Origin: WJMT01 sp964445575
GTDB taxonomy: Bacteria > Acidobacteriota > Aminicenantia > Aminicenantales > Aminicenantaceae
Reading direction: 5' to 3'
Length of the DNA: 64,000 bases
Assembly (NCBI GenBank): GCA_964445575.1
Contig: CAYULB010000004.1
Coordinates: 23,352-87,351, forward strand
A program made the position numbers and the translations under genes. Below are positions 16,340-26,102 of the stretch, piece after piece. The notes under the pieces were generated by a model. That model was not told the origin of the DNA and did no database searches. It saw nothing but the letters and a program-made list of their open reading frames with translations. Each line of letters starts with the position of its first letter. Within the stretch, counting starts at the first letter, position 1.

Positions 16340-17805
16340 ATATTAAAGAACTTACCAACAACGTTCGCGGACTGAAGATAAGAGGTGCTGTGGAAGAGGA
16401 AATCACAGGAATATCTTACTCCTCTCACAAAATCAGACCTGGGTTCTTGTTTGCCGCTCTTAAGGGAGAAAAACACGACGGTTTCCATTTCATTCCAGAA
16501 GCCCTTGAAAAGGGAGCTGCAGCTGTGATGTGTGAAAGGAAAAAGCCAGAAGGATTCACCAAAACCTGGATAAAGGCAGATGACGCCAGGCTTGCTTTGG
16601 CTCTGGTATCCGCTGAATTTTTCAATCATCCCTCAAAGAAAATGAAAATGGTTGGAATAACCGGCACCAAAGGAAAAACCACTGCCACTTATTTATTGGA
16701 GAAAATTTTAGAGAAAAACGGAAACTCAGCCGGAGTCATCGGAAGCATTTCCTACAGGGGTCCCGAGTTTGTTGTCCCGGCTCAAAGAACCACTCCAGAA
16801 GCTCCTGACACAGACGCTCTTCTCCAAAAAATGCTGGAACAGGGAGCCACTCATTGTGTCATGGAAGTCTCATCACATTCCATTGAAATGAAAAGAATAA
16901 ACGGGATTGATTTTGATGTCACTGCTTTCACCAATCTAAGCGGGGAGCATTTAGACTTTCATAAGTCTCTTGAAAACTACTTCAACACCAAAAAAAAGCT
17001 GTTCCTAACCGCTGAAAACAGCCGTCCTGTTATAAACTCGGACAGTGTCTGGGGAAGGAAACTTGTTTCAGAGTTATCAAATAAATGTGTAACCTTTGGG
17101 TTTAATAAAAATGCAGATGTTTTCCCCCTCCAATTCAGATTTACTTCCAAAGGCATAACTGCCCGCATCCAGTTTCCTAAAGGAAAAACCGATCTGTCCT
17201 CCCCTCTTCTTGGAAAACCAAATCTATACAACATCCTCACAGCTGTGGCTTCGGCCCTGGCAATGGATATACCCCTGGCAGCAATCAAAGAAGGAATCGC
17301 TTCTTTGGAAAGTGTGCCAGGTCGGTTTGAGAGGATACCCAATGAGCTGGGCCTCAATCTTTTTGTGGACTATGCTCACACAGATGAAGCCCTAAAAAAT
17401 CTCTTGGAAACGGCCAGAGAAATAAGCACCAGCAGAATTATACTGGTGTTTGGAGCTGGAGGAGACCGGGACAAGTCCAAAAGGCATCGAATGGGAAAAA
17501 TCGCAGGAAAACTGGCTGACTGGGCCATCATTACTTCAGACAACCCGCGGTCTGAAAACCCTCTGGAGATTATTGCAAGCATTGAAAAAGGAATTAAAAA
17601 AACAGGGAAAAATAAATATGAAATCTTTCCCGACAGAAGAAAGGCCATTGAAAAAGCAGTTTCTATTGGGAATAAAGGAGATTATATTCTCATTGCGGGA
17701 AAAGGGCATGAGAAGTATCAGATCATAAAAGACAGGGTCATTCCGTTTGACGACGTAAAAGTGGCCCAGGATTCTGTAAAGAAAATAAAAGAGCAGAAGA
17801 AATGA
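16336..17805 (+). CDS. murE: UDP-MurNAc-L-Ala-D-Glu:meso-diaminopimelate ligase MurE
   Basis: A 489-residue Mur ligase. The ATP-binding loop is GTKGKTT (110-116), substrate residues lie in QRTTPEAPD and VMEVSSHSIEM, and the C-terminal domain carries SDNPRSENP near residue 402. DNPR is the motif that selects meso-diaminopimelate in MurE, so the murein is predicted to be of the DAP type. It adds the third residue of the stem peptide in the cytoplasm. It overlaps both ftsI and murF by 4 bp. Confidence 0.96.
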   Translation: MNIKELTNNVRGLKIRGAVEEEITGISYSSHKIRPGFLFAALKGEKHDGFHFIPEALEKGAAAVMCERKKPEGFTKTWIKADDARLALALVSAEFFNHPSKKMKMVGITGTKGKTTATYLLEKILEKNGNSAGVIGSISYRGPEFVVPAQRTTPEAPDTDALLQKMLEQGATHCVMEVSSHSIEMKRINGIDFDVTAFTNLSGEHLDFHKSLENYFNTKKKLFLTAENSRPVINSDSVWGRKLVSELSNKCVTFGFNKNADVFPLQFRFTSKGITARIQFPKGKTDLSSPLLGKPNLYNILTAVASALAMDIPLAAIKEGIASLESVPGRFERIPNELGLNLFVDYAHTDEALKNLLETAREISTSRIILVFGAGGDRDKSKRHRMGKIAGKLADWAIITSDNPRSENPLEIIASIEKGIKKTGKNKYEIFPDRRKAIEKAVSIGNKGDYILIAGKGHEKYQIIKDRVIPFDDVKVAQDSVKKIKEQKK

Positions 17806-19184
17806 TCAAATTAAGACTGAGCGAGCTGGCTGAGAAAATGAATGGAAAAATAATTCAGGGATATCCTTCCTCTGTGTTTAAAGACTACTGCATTGACTCC
17901 AGAAAAGCCAAAAAAGGAAGCCTGTTTTTTGCGCTTGAAGACAAAAGAGACGGCCATGATTTTATTTCTGACGCTGTTAAAAACGGGGCCAAAGGAGCCG
18001 TGGTCTCCAAACAAGTTCCTCTAGTAGATGACAAAACCGCTTGTATAAAAGTCCCTCACACATTGAAAGCACTCCAGAGGCTTGCACATCAAGTCCTTTT
18101 AGAACATCCTGTGAAAGTGATTGGAATCACAGGAAGCACGGGCAAAACCACCACCAAAGAATTTGCAGCCGCTTTTCTCCAGAAGACATGCCGTCTCCTC
18201 AAATCACAGGGAAATTATAACAATCACATAGGTCTTCCCCTCTCGCTTTTGAATCTGGGCCAAAATCATGATACAGCGGTACTGGAATATGGAATGAGCC
18301 ATGCAGGAGAAATCAGAGAATTGACCTCTATTGCTCGTCCGGACATTGCCGTTATCTGCAATGTCCATCCTGTGCACATGGAATTCTTCAAAAGCATTCA
18401 TGAGATCACAGAAGCCAAAAAAGAAATACTTGACGGAATGAACCCTGATGGGACAGCTATTTTAAATGGAGACCAGCCCTTTGTCTTGAGCATGGTCAAA
18501 GGACTTACAAAAAAGCCGGTCCTTTTTGGGCTGACAGAAAAATGTGATGTAAGAGCTAACAATATTCATATCCATTCTTTAGAAAAGATGTCTTTTGATT
18601 TTTCCTACAGAGGCCATAACGCCAGAACTTCTATCCCTTTCTCCAATAGAGGGTACCTCTATAATTTTCTGGCTGCCGCAAGCATTGCTTCGGTATTTTC
18701 TGTTCCTTTTAAAGAAATCTTAAAAAAAGGAAGAAAACTCAAACCCTTTGTGAACAGAGGCGAGGTGCTTTCTCTAGAAAATAATATTAAAGTGATAAAC
18801 GACTCCTACAATTCCAACCCGGCTGCGCTGGAAGAAGCCCTTAAAAGCCTTTCCGCTCAAAAAGGAGGAAGAAAAATTGCGGTGCTCGGCGATATGCTGG
18901 AACTGGGAGAAAGACAAATAGCCTATCACACGGCTGCTGGGAAATCTGTAGCTGAAAACCATATTGACCTGCTGATAACCATCGGCTCTCATGCAAAATA
19001 CATTGCTGAAGGCGCAGCACTATCCGGAATGCCCTCTCAAAACATCATTTCTTTTGAACAGTCTGAAGAAGCTGCCCAAAAAGTCCCGGAACTTCTGAAA
19101 AAAAATGACTTTATATTAGTCAAAGGGTCCAGAGGAGTCAAAACTGAAAAGGTTATCAAGGCTTTGAAAAGGAAAGGAAAATAA
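17802..19184 (+). CDS. murF: UDP-MurNAc-tripeptide:D-Ala-D-Ala ligase MurF
   Basis: A 460-residue Mur ligase that attaches D-Ala-D-Ala to complete the pentapeptide. Motifs are CIDSRKAKKGSLFFAL at the N-terminus (MurF UDP-binding domain), the P-loop GSTGKTTTKEF near residue 109, NYNNHIGLPLSLL, and the C-terminal NDSYNSNPAALEEAL with LGDMLELG. No ddl gene is found in this cluster, so D-Ala-D-Ala must be made from a gene elsewhere. Confidence 0.96.
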   Translation: MIKLRLSELAEKMNGKIIQGYPSSVFKDYCIDSRKAKKGSLFFALEDKRDGHDFISDAVKNGAKGAVVSKQVPLVDDKTACIKVPHTLKALQRLAHQVLLEHPVKVIGITGSTGKTTTKEFAAAFLQKTCRLLKSQGNYNNHIGLPLSLLNLGQNHDTAVLEYGMSHAGEIRELTSIARPDIAVICNVHPVHMEFFKSIHEITEAKKEILDGMNPDGTAILNGDQPFVLSMVKGLTKKPVLFGLTEKCDVRANNIHIHSLEKMSFDFSYRGHNARTSIPFSNRGYLYNFLAAASIASVFSVPFKEILKKGRKLKPFVNRGEVLSLENNIKVINDSYNSNPAALEEALKSLSAQKGGRKIAVLGDMLELGERQIAYHTAAGKSVAENHIDLLITIGSHAKYIAEGAALSGMPSQNIISFEQSEEAAQKVPELLKKNDFILVKGSRGVKTEKVIKALKRKGK

Positions 19185-19185
19185 A

Positions 19186-20274
19186 GTGCTTTATTTGATC
19201 CTGGTTCCCATCAAAAAATACTTCATATTTTTCAATGTATTTCGCTACATCACAGTCAGAACAGCTTTGAGCGGGATAACCGCTCTCCTCATCACCCTGA
19301 TTGTCGCCCCATGGCTGATAAAACTCATGAGAAAACATCAGTACGGCGAATCCATAAGAGATGTAGGCCCCAAGACCCATTTCACAAAAAAAGGGACCCC
19401 TTCTATGGGAGGCATCCTGATCATTGGAGCCACCGCTGTCTCTACCCTGTTATGGGGAGACCTTGGCAATTTATATATCTGGCTTGGTATGGCGACCATG
19501 CTTTTATTCGGCGCTCTGGGATTATGGGATGATTATCTTCAAATCAGAAAAGCCAAGCCTAAGGGACTGATAGCAAGACACAAAATCATATTCCAGACCT
19601 TATTTGCCGCGGCTATTGCTGTGGTGCTTTTTTACATGGGTCTTAAAGGTGATTTCAACCTTCATCTCACCTTCCCCTTTTTCAAGGAGTGGGCTCCTTA
19701 CCTGGGGATGTTTTATATACCATGGATCATGTTTATTATGGTCAGTTCATCCAACGCAGTGAATCTTGCAGATGGACTTGACGGACTTGCCATAGGGCTG
19801 ACCCTGATCAGTGCCTCCTCTTTCACCGCTCTTTCTTACATAGCAGGACACGCTCTCTGGTCCCAGTACCTGAATATACTTCCTGTCCCCCCGGCTGCAG
19901 AGCTCACCATTCTACTGGGATCTTTATCCGGATCCTGTCTGGGATTCCTGTGGTACAACTGTCACCCGGCAGAAATCTTTATGGGCGATGCTGGTTCTCT
20001 GTCTCTAGGCGCCACTATAGGAATCATAGCCATAATGATCAAACAGGAATTTCTGCTTTTTATGGTGGCCGGCGTATTTGTTCTGGAAGCCCTTTCTGTA
20101 GTGATACAGGTAGGGTATTTTAAAATCACAGGAGGAAAAAGGGTTTTCAAGATGACCCCCCTGCACCATCATTTTGAACTTTTGGGGTGGTCGGAACAAA
20201 AAATCGTGGTCAGGTTTTGGATAGCAGGGATTATATTCGCCCTTTTCAGCCTGACAACACTGAAACTAAGATAA
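19186..20274 (+). CDS. mraY: phospho-MurNAc-pentapeptide translocase MraY
   Basis: A 362-residue integral membrane enzyme with about ten helices that transfers phospho-MurNAc-pentapeptide to undecaprenyl phosphate, forming lipid I. Diagnostic segments are TPSMGGILI, the catalytic WDDYLQIRK, the NLADGLDGLA loop, the MGDAGSLSLG motif and the late histidine cluster PLHHHFELLGW. The start is GTG at 19186, one base after the murF stop. Confidence 0.96.
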   Translation: MLYLILVPIKKYFIFFNVFRYITVRTALSGITALLITLIVAPWLIKLMRKHQYGESIRDVGPKTHFTKKGTPSMGGILIIGATAVSTLLWGDLGNLYIWLGMATMLLFGALGLWDDYLQIRKAKPKGLIARHKIIFQTLFAAAIAVVLFYMGLKGDFNLHLTFPFFKEWAPYLGMFYIPWIMFIMVSSSNAVNLADGLDGLAIGLTLISASSFTALSYIAGHALWSQYLNILPVPPAAELTILLGSLSGSCLGFLWYNCHPAEIFMGDAGSLSLGATIGIIAIMIKQEFLLFMVAGVFVLEALSVVIQVGYFKITGGKRVFKMTPLHHHFELLGWSEQKIVVRFWIAGIIFALFSLTTLKLR

Positions 20275-20275
20275 A

Positions 20276-21646
20276 ATGGACCTCAGAGGCAAAAAAGTTC
20301 TGGTAGTCGGTTTTGGCAGGACAGGGAAAGCTGTGTGCGACTTTCTCCTTCAGGACACTCCTCTGAGCATAAAAGTAACGGATTCAAAAAAAAGCCCGGA
20401 ACTGATTAAGGAAAGCAAACCTTATCAGAAAAAAGGGATTGAATTTGAAATCGGAGGTCACCATGTTCAATCATTCCTGGAGGCAGACCTGGTTATATTA
20501 AGTCCCGGCGTTCCCCCCATTCCGCCTATTGCAGAAGCCCTCCGCAGGGGAGTGAAAACAATATCTGAAATAGAGCTCGCTTTTCACTTCTTAAAAGGGA
20601 AAATCATAGGCATCACAGGTTCAAACGGAAAATCCACCGTAGCCTCCCTGGTCCACAGCATACTCCAAGAGGGAGGCTTGAAATCCCGTCTGGCTGGAAA
20701 CATTGGAACTCCCTTGATCCGCTTTGCCCTCAACAGTTCTGAAGAGGATATTTATGTGACAGAGCTTTCAAGCTTTCAGCTTGAATACATTGAAAGCTTT
20801 TCTCCTGATGTCTCGGTCATCCTCAATATAACTCCAGACCATCTAAACTGGCATGAAACCTTCTCATCCTATCTTAACGCAAAAATCAAGCTATTGAAAA
20901 ATCAGAAAAAAAATCAAACCACAATCCTAAACAGAGACGACCCCAATGTCTGGCCAGCAAGAAAACAGGGGCCAAAAAACATACTGGCTTTCAGCATAAA
21001 AAACAGAGTGCGCCGCGGATGCTTCCTTCAAGGGGATTGGATTGTGCTTAAACATAAGACAGAGCAGAAAGTTATGGATACAGGGGAAATCCCTTTAAAA
21101 GGAATTCACAATCAAGAAAACGTGATGGCTTCAATTCTAGCAGGGTACGTGCTTCAAGTTCCTGTGGATAAAATCAGAAAAACCATCAGAAACTTCCAGG
21201 CCCTGGAGCACCGCCTTGAAAAAGTGCTCTCCCTTAAAGGAGTAGATTTTTATAACGACTCCAAAGCCACCAACATTGACGCAGCGCTCAAGTCGATCAT
21301 GAGTTTTGATAAGAAAATAATCCTGATTTTAGGAGGAAGGGACAAAGGAGGGGATTTCAGCCGCCTCAAAAAGGAGATTAAAAAACGGGTTAAAAAAATA
21401 ATTGTACTGGGGGAAGCCAGGGAAAAAATCATAAAGAGCCTGGGTCATGACACAGAGATTAAAAAAGCCGAATCCTTAAAACAAGCTGTGGAATGGGGCT
21501 ATGAGAATTCAAATCCAGGAGACACTGTGCTTTTAGCTCCGGCTTGCACCAGTTTTGATATGTTCGAGAATTTTGAGCATAGAGGAAAGGTTTTTAAACA
21601 GGAAGTCAAAAAACTTTCAAAAAAAACAAACAAGGCAGATAATTAA
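20276..21646 (+). CDS. murD: UDP-MurNAc-L-alanine:D-glutamate ligase MurD
   Basis: A 456-residue Mur ligase that adds D-Glu. It has the N-terminal Rossmann-like VVGFGRTGKAV, the P-loop GSNGKST near residue 116, LSSFQLEYI, NITPDHLNWH and a C-terminal domain with LEHRLEKV, YNDSKATNIDA and LGGRDKGGDF. The length is normal. It sits between mraY (1 bp gap) and ftsW (2 bp gap). Confidence 0.96.
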   Translation: MDLRGKKVLVVGFGRTGKAVCDFLLQDTPLSIKVTDSKKSPELIKESKPYQKKGIEFEIGGHHVQSFLEADLVILSPGVPPIPPIAEALRRGVKTISEIELAFHFLKGKIIGITGSNGKSTVASLVHSILQEGGLKSRLAGNIGTPLIRFALNSSEEDIYVTELSSFQLEYIESFSPDVSVILNITPDHLNWHETFSSYLNAKIKLLKNQKKNQTTILNRDDPNVWPARKQGPKNILAFSIKNRVRRGCFLQGDWIVLKHKTEQKVMDTGEIPLKGIHNQENVMASILAGYVLQVPVDKIRKTIRNFQALEHRLEKVLSLKGVDFYNDSKATNIDAALKSIMSFDKKIILILGGRDKGGDFSRLKKEIKKRVKKIIVLGEAREKIIKSLGHDTEIKKAESLKQAVEWGYENSNPGDTVLLAPACTSFDMFENFEHRGKVFKQEVKKLSKKTNKADN

Positions 21647-21648
21647 AA

Positions 21649-22758
21649 ATGGAAGCATTCAAACGGTTCGGTTTTGACAAACCATTGTTCCTCACCACAC
21701 TCATCCTGGTTGCTTTTGGCCTGATCATGGTGTTCAGTTCATCTGCGGTCCAATCCAATGAAAATTTCGGTCATCCTTTCTACTATCTGATAAACCAGTC
21801 TATAGGAGCTGTGATTGGCATTATCCTGATCCTGATCATTGTTTCCATGAAACCTACTTTTTATCAGAATGTTTTGTTCATATATGGACTGCTGATTATT
21901 ACTTTAGTCCTTCTGGCAATATGTTTTGTCATGCCTGAAGTGAATGCAACCAACCGGTCCATCCATCTCCTGAACCTCAGATTCCAGCCATCCTCACTGG
22001 CAAAGCTCAGCCTCATCTTGTTTTTAGCTTCCTATCTGAGCAGAAAGCAGGACAAGCTACATCAAATAAAGTCTCTTATCATTCCCGCTGCGGTAATGTT
22101 TATTTTTATCTTACTGATAATAAAGGAACCGGATTACAGCACCTCGCTTTTTATCTTCATGGTCGGATCCATCATGCTTTTCATAGGAGGCATAAGAATA
22201 GACAAACTCTTTTTAGTGGGACTCCTCTCTCTCGTGCTTTTTGCGTTTTATCTGTTCCAGGCAAGCTACCGGATCGAACGGTGGAATTCATATCTTTCTC
22301 CATCCAATGACCTTCTGGGGAGCGGTTTCCATGCCTACCAGTCCAAACTGGCCGTGGGTTCAGGAGGGGTTATGGGAGTCAGCATTGCCCAGAGCACACA
22401 AAAGCTTTTCTTCCTGCCCTGCGCTCATACTGACTACATCTACGCCATCATAGGAGAAGAACTGGGAATGATAGGAACCGTGACCGTGCTTCTGCTTTTT
22501 GGAATCATATTATGGAGGGGTTTGCTGATATCCAGAAGAGCTCCCGATCAATTCTCCCGTCTTCTGGCTGCAGGCCTTTCCATTGCCCTTTTTACTCAGG
22601 CTATGCTCAATATAAACATTGTGCTGGGACTTCTCCCAGCAACCGGATTGACTCTTCCGTTTATAAGCTATGGAAGGTCTTCTCTTCTCTATGTTCTGGT
22701 GAGTATTGGAATCCTGCTTCATATTTCACAAAGAAAAAAGGCACACAAGACAAAATGA
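21649..22758 (+). CDS. ftsW: septal peptidoglycan glycosyltransferase FtsW
   Basis: A 369-residue SEDS-family polytopic membrane protein that polymerises glycan strands from lipid II at the septum with FtsI. Signature segments are FSSSAVQS in the first loop, LRFQPSSLAKLSLILFLA, KEPDYSTSL, the YQSKLAVGSGG loop, HTDYIYAIIGEELG, and the C-terminal LPATGLTLPFISYG. The stop overlaps the murG ATG (ATGA). Confidence 0.95.
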   Translation: MEAFKRFGFDKPLFLTTLILVAFGLIMVFSSSAVQSNENFGHPFYYLINQSIGAVIGIILILIIVSMKPTFYQNVLFIYGLLIITLVLLAICFVMPEVNATNRSIHLLNLRFQPSSLAKLSLILFLASYLSRKQDKLHQIKSLIIPAAVMFIFILLIIKEPDYSTSLFIFMVGSIMLFIGGIRIDKLFLVGLLSLVLFAFYLFQASYRIERWNSYLSPSNDLLGSGFHAYQSKLAVGSGGVMGVSIAQSTQKLFFLPCAHTDYIYAIIGEELGMIGTVTVLLLFGIILWRGLLISRRAPDQFSRLLAAGLSIALFTQAMLNINIVLGLLPATGLTLPFISYGRSSLLYVLVSIGILLHISQRKKAHKTK

Positions 22759-23849
22759 GAGAAAAGAGAGTGATAATTTCTGGAGGCGGGACCGCAGGTC
22801 ACATCTATCCAGCGCTGGCAGTGGGCAAAAAACTCATCCAGAAAAGCTTTAAAATCACTTTTATAGGGACTACCCGAAAATTAGAACAATCTCTAATGGA
22901 ACACTACCAAGCGGATTTCATTCCTTTAAAAATAAAAGGCCTTAAAGGAAAAGGCCTCTCAGCAATCAAGTCGATCCTTATTCTCCCCTCTTCCTTTGTC
23001 AAATCTCTACTCATCATCATCAAGAAAAAACCAGCACTGGTTATCGGAATGGGAGGTTACAGTTCAGGTCCGGTGGTGCTGCTGTCTTCATTACTGGGGA
23101 TCCCATCCCTGATAATGGAACAAAATCTCCGTCCTGGTTTAACCAATAGACTGCTGATCCCCTTTGTTCAAAAAGCTGTGGTTTCTTTTGAAAAGTCCCT
23201 TCCGGAATTCAAAGGGAAAGGCGAGCTGCTGGGAAACCCGGTCCGAGAACACTTCTACTCTTTAAAGCCCAAAAAAAGAGATGAATATCTCACAGTGCTC
23301 ATATTTGGGGGGAGTCAGGGCTCCCATTTCCTAAATACAAAAGTCATCCAAAGCCTCCCCTTGTTGAGAGAAGATAAAGACTCGCTTCGGCTCTTCCATC
23401 AAACTGGGGAAAAAGACTTGAGTTGGGTCAGAGAAAACTACCAGAAAAAAAATTTGGATAAAGCTGTGGTATCCGACTACTTTTTTGATATCTACAAATA
23501 TTTCGAAAAATCAGACTTAATTGTTTGCAGGGCCGGGGCGACCACCATAGCCGAGCTTATTGCATCCCAGAAACCCTCCATCTTAGTTCCCTTTTCCCAG
23601 TCTGCAGAAAACCATCAGCTTTTAAATGCCAGGGAATTAGAACGAATACAGGGTGCGGAGGTGATTCTGGAAAAAGATTTTACTCCTGCTCGGTTTTCAT
23701 CTAAAATCAGAGATTTTATTGAAAATAAACATAAACTTGATCAGATGGAGAAGAATTTAAAAAAACTAAAAGCAGGAAACCCGGCTGAAAAAATCGCTGA
23801 CCTCTGTGTGAAACTGACAGAAAAAAAACAAAAGGAGGAAATAAATTGA
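22755..23849 (+). CDS. murG: UDP-GlcNAc:lipid I N-acetylglucosaminyltransferase MurG
   Basis: A 364-residue GT28 enzyme that converts lipid I to lipid II at the inner membrane face. The N-terminal GGGTAGHIYPALAV is the glycine-rich lipid/phosphate-binding loop. MGGYSSGPVVL, QNLRPGLTNRLL, FGGSQGSHFLN and CRAGATTIAELIASQKPSIL follow. The frame is open for 81 more codons upstream, inside ftsW, but ATG 22755 begins the conserved domain and overlaps the ftsW stop, so it is the start. Confidence 0.95.
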   Translation: MREKRVIISGGGTAGHIYPALAVGKKLIQKSFKITFIGTTRKLEQSLMEHYQADFIPLKIKGLKGKGLSAIKSILILPSSFVKSLLIIIKKKPALVIGMGGYSSGPVVLLSSLLGIPSLIMEQNLRPGLTNRLLIPFVQKAVVSFEKSLPEFKGKGELLGNPVREHFYSLKPKKRDEYLTVLIFGGSQGSHFLNTKVIQSLPLLREDKDSLRLFHQTGEKDLSWVRENYQKKNLDKAVVSDYFFDIYKYFEKSDLIVCRAGATTIAELIASQKPSILVPFSQSAENHQLLNARELERIQGAEVILEKDFTPARFSSKIRDFIENKHKLDQMEKNLKKLKAGNPAEKIADLCVKLTEKKQKEEIN

Positions 23850-25234
23850 TCAAACGCACCAACCGGAAGCTGAAGCATATCCACATGGTCGGAATCGGAG
23901 GCACTGGAATGAGCGGAATTGCTGAGATCCTTCTCAACCTGGGTTACAAAGTATCCGGCTCAGACTTGGTCTCTCAGGAATCAACCAGACGTCTCACTAA
24001 GTTAGGAGCTGATATCCACATCGGGCACAAACCAGGGCGAGTGGAGGGAGCTGATGTCGTGGTGATTTCCTCAGCTGTCAAGCAGGACAATATAGAAGTC
24101 CAAGAAGCGGAAAAGTTAAAAATACCGGTTATCCCAAGAGCAGAGATGCTGGCAGAGCTCATGCGTTTAAAAAACAGCATTGCCGTGACCGGCTCTCACG
24201 GTAAAACATCCACCACTTCAATGATCGCCCAGGTCTTGGAAAAAGGAGATTACGACCCCACCATAATAGTGGGAGGGCGCCTGAACACAGTGGGAGCGCA
24301 TGCCAAACTGGGAGAGGGGGAGTTCATCGTGGCTGAAGCAGATGAAAGCGACCGCTCTTTTCTTTATCTGTCTCCGTATATAGCTGTGCTCACAAACCTG
24401 GATGAAGAGCACCTGGACCAGTACCATACAGTTGATGAAATAAAAAAGACCTTTATAAACTTTGCCAATAAAGTCCCCTTTTACTGCCCGATAATCCTGT
24501 GCCTTGACGATTCAAACCTCCAGAGCTTGATCCCTGACCTTGAGAGAAAGATCATCACCTATGGCTCTTCGGCTCAAGCAGACATCTATGCAGCAGACCA
24601 GGAATTCAGACATTTCTCAAGCACCTCCACCCTTTTTCATAAAAACAAGAAGTTGGGTCAGCTCAAACTGAATGTCCCTGGGGTCCACAGCATTTATAAT
24701 GCCATGGCAGCCGTAGCTGTGGGGCTTGATCTGAATATGCCAGTTCCTGATATTCTGGATGCCCTCGAAAACTACAAGGGAATCGGAAGGCGCTTTGAGC
24801 TGAGAAAGACAGTTAACGACATCATGGTTATCGAAGACTACGCCCATCACCCCACAGAAATCATAAAGACCCTGGAAGCAGCCAAAAGAGGATGGAATCG
24901 AAGAACAGTAGCTGTTTTTCAGCCTCACCGGTATTCCCGTTTATCTCTTCTCATGAAAAAATTCGCCACTTCGTTCAATCAGGCAGATGTCCTTATCATC
25001 ACTGAAATCTATCCAGCCGGAGAAAATCCGATTCCAGATATATCTGGAGAAAAGCTTTACCAGGAAATACAAAAGTATGGACATAAAAATATCCATTTTG
25101 AACCTGAACTCAAAAAAATTTCAGAGCTGGTTTCAGAACTGGCGCTACCTGAGGATATGATACTGGTCCTGGGAGCAGGCAGCATTTCTGAAACCATACC
25201 CGGCATTATAAAAAAATTGAAAGGCAAAAAATAA
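23846..25234 (+). CDS. murC: UDP-MurNAc:L-alanine ligase MurC
   Basis: A 462-residue Mur ligase that adds the first stem residue, L-Ala. HMVGIGGTGMSGIAEI opens the UDP-binding domain, GSHGKTSTTSM (near 116) is the P-loop, and EADESDRSFL, NLDEEHLDQY, EDYAHHPTEI and FQPHRYSRL are further family motifs. The start is TTG at 23846, overlapping the murG stop, with a strong AGGAGG (about 23832-23837) at correct distance. No murB or ddl follows, unlike in many dcw clusters. Confidence 0.95.
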   Translation: MIKRTNRKLKHIHMVGIGGTGMSGIAEILLNLGYKVSGSDLVSQESTRRLTKLGADIHIGHKPGRVEGADVVVISSAVKQDNIEVQEAEKLKIPVIPRAEMLAELMRLKNSIAVTGSHGKTSTTSMIAQVLEKGDYDPTIIVGGRLNTVGAHAKLGEGEFIVAEADESDRSFLYLSPYIAVLTNLDEEHLDQYHTVDEIKKTFINFANKVPFYCPIILCLDDSNLQSLIPDLERKIITYGSSAQADIYAADQEFRHFSSTSTLFHKNKKLGQLKLNVPGVHSIYNAMAAVAVGLDLNMPVPDILDALENYKGIGRRFELRKTVNDIMVIEDYAHHPTEIIKTLEAAKRGWNRRTVAVFQPHRYSRLSLLMKKFATSFNQADVLIITEIYPAGENPIPDISGEKLYQEIQKYGHKNIHFEPELKKISELVSELALPEDMILVLGAGSISETIPGIIKKLKGKK

Positions 25235-25235
25235 C

Positions 25236-26102
25236 ATGGCTGTTAACCTGAATCCGCCGCTCAAACAGAAGCTGAACCCTTTTTTATCCCCCCCCTACTT
25301 CCGCAGAAAAGAAGAAGACGTTAAATCAAATCGAATCAAGAGAAAAGTCAAGCTCAGACCCAAGCACATTATCATCAGCTTTCTGCTCATCAGCGGCTTA
25401 TTCCTGTTGATACAGCAGGCCTATCTGTTCCTTATCACATGGGAGAAGCTGAAAGCAGACCAGGTTGGAATCAAATGTCCCAAACCTGAGCTGGAAAAAA
25501 CAATTCAGAACTATTTCATGGAGAAAAATTTAGGAAACCTTTTGCTTCTGGATATAAAAAGAGTTCAGGAAACCATCAAATCCCATGCCTGGGTCAAAGA
25601 TGTTCACATCAAAAAGAAATTCCCTTCCACTCTGAGCATAGAAGTTGTGCCAAGAGTCCCCCTTGCTGTGATAAAGACAGAACAATATTATCTTATTGAC
25701 AGAGATGGAATTCTGATTCAATCCATTGACCCTTCTGAAACAAAGGGGCTTCCTGTTATCATCGAAGACAACGACTTTGAGTCTGGATTCATGGACAAAT
25801 TCGAACTGGCCGTAAAATGCCTCGATGACCTCTCTCCAGAACAAAAAAAAGGGGTAGAAAAGATAGACCTTTCCAAACACAAGTGTGTCTCCATCAAGCT
25901 TGACCAAATTTCTCCCTGGCTTATTTTGGGAGACAGCCGGTTTTCAGAAAGAATCCAGGACTACACAGACAAACGGTCTTATTTTGCCAAATTCGGAGAA
26001 TTGGAAAGCATAAACATAAGATATGAAGGCCGGTACATACTGACCCCGAGTAAAAAAGGATTTGATAGCCAATTATACACCACAGGGAAGGAGGAAAGCT
26101 GA
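25236..26102 (+). CDS. ftsQ: cell division protein FtsQ (POTRA domain)
   Basis: A 288-residue bitopic membrane protein. A basic cytoplasmic region of about 45 residues precedes the membrane helix (about 48-66). A POTRA domain follows, with LLLLDIKRVQETIKSHAWVK, VHIKKKFPSTLSIEVVPRVPLA and the start of the FtsQ beta domain (YYLIDRDGILI). FtsQ recruits FtsL and FtsB. Conservation is typical of distant FtsQ proteins. It overlaps ftsA by one base (TGATG). Confidence 0.9.
   Translation: MAVNLNPPLKQKLNPFLSPPYFRRKEEDVKSNRIKRKVKLRPKHIIISFLLISGLFLLIQQAYLFLITWEKLKADQVGIKCPKPELEKTIQNYFMEKNLGNLLLLDIKRVQETIKSHAWVKDVHIKKKFPSTLSIEVVPRVPLAVIKTEQYYLIDRDGILIQSIDPSETKGLPVIIEDNDFESGFMDKFELAVKCLDDLSPEQKKGVEKIDLSKHKCVSIKLDQISPWLILGDSRFSERIQDYTDKRSYFAKFGELESINIRYEGRYILTPSKKGFDSQLYTTGKEES

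Noticed and set aside
22512..22754. Upstream extension of murG inside ftsW
   Set aside because: Frame is open but non-homologous; ATG 22755 with the ATGA overlap begins the conserved MurG N-terminus.
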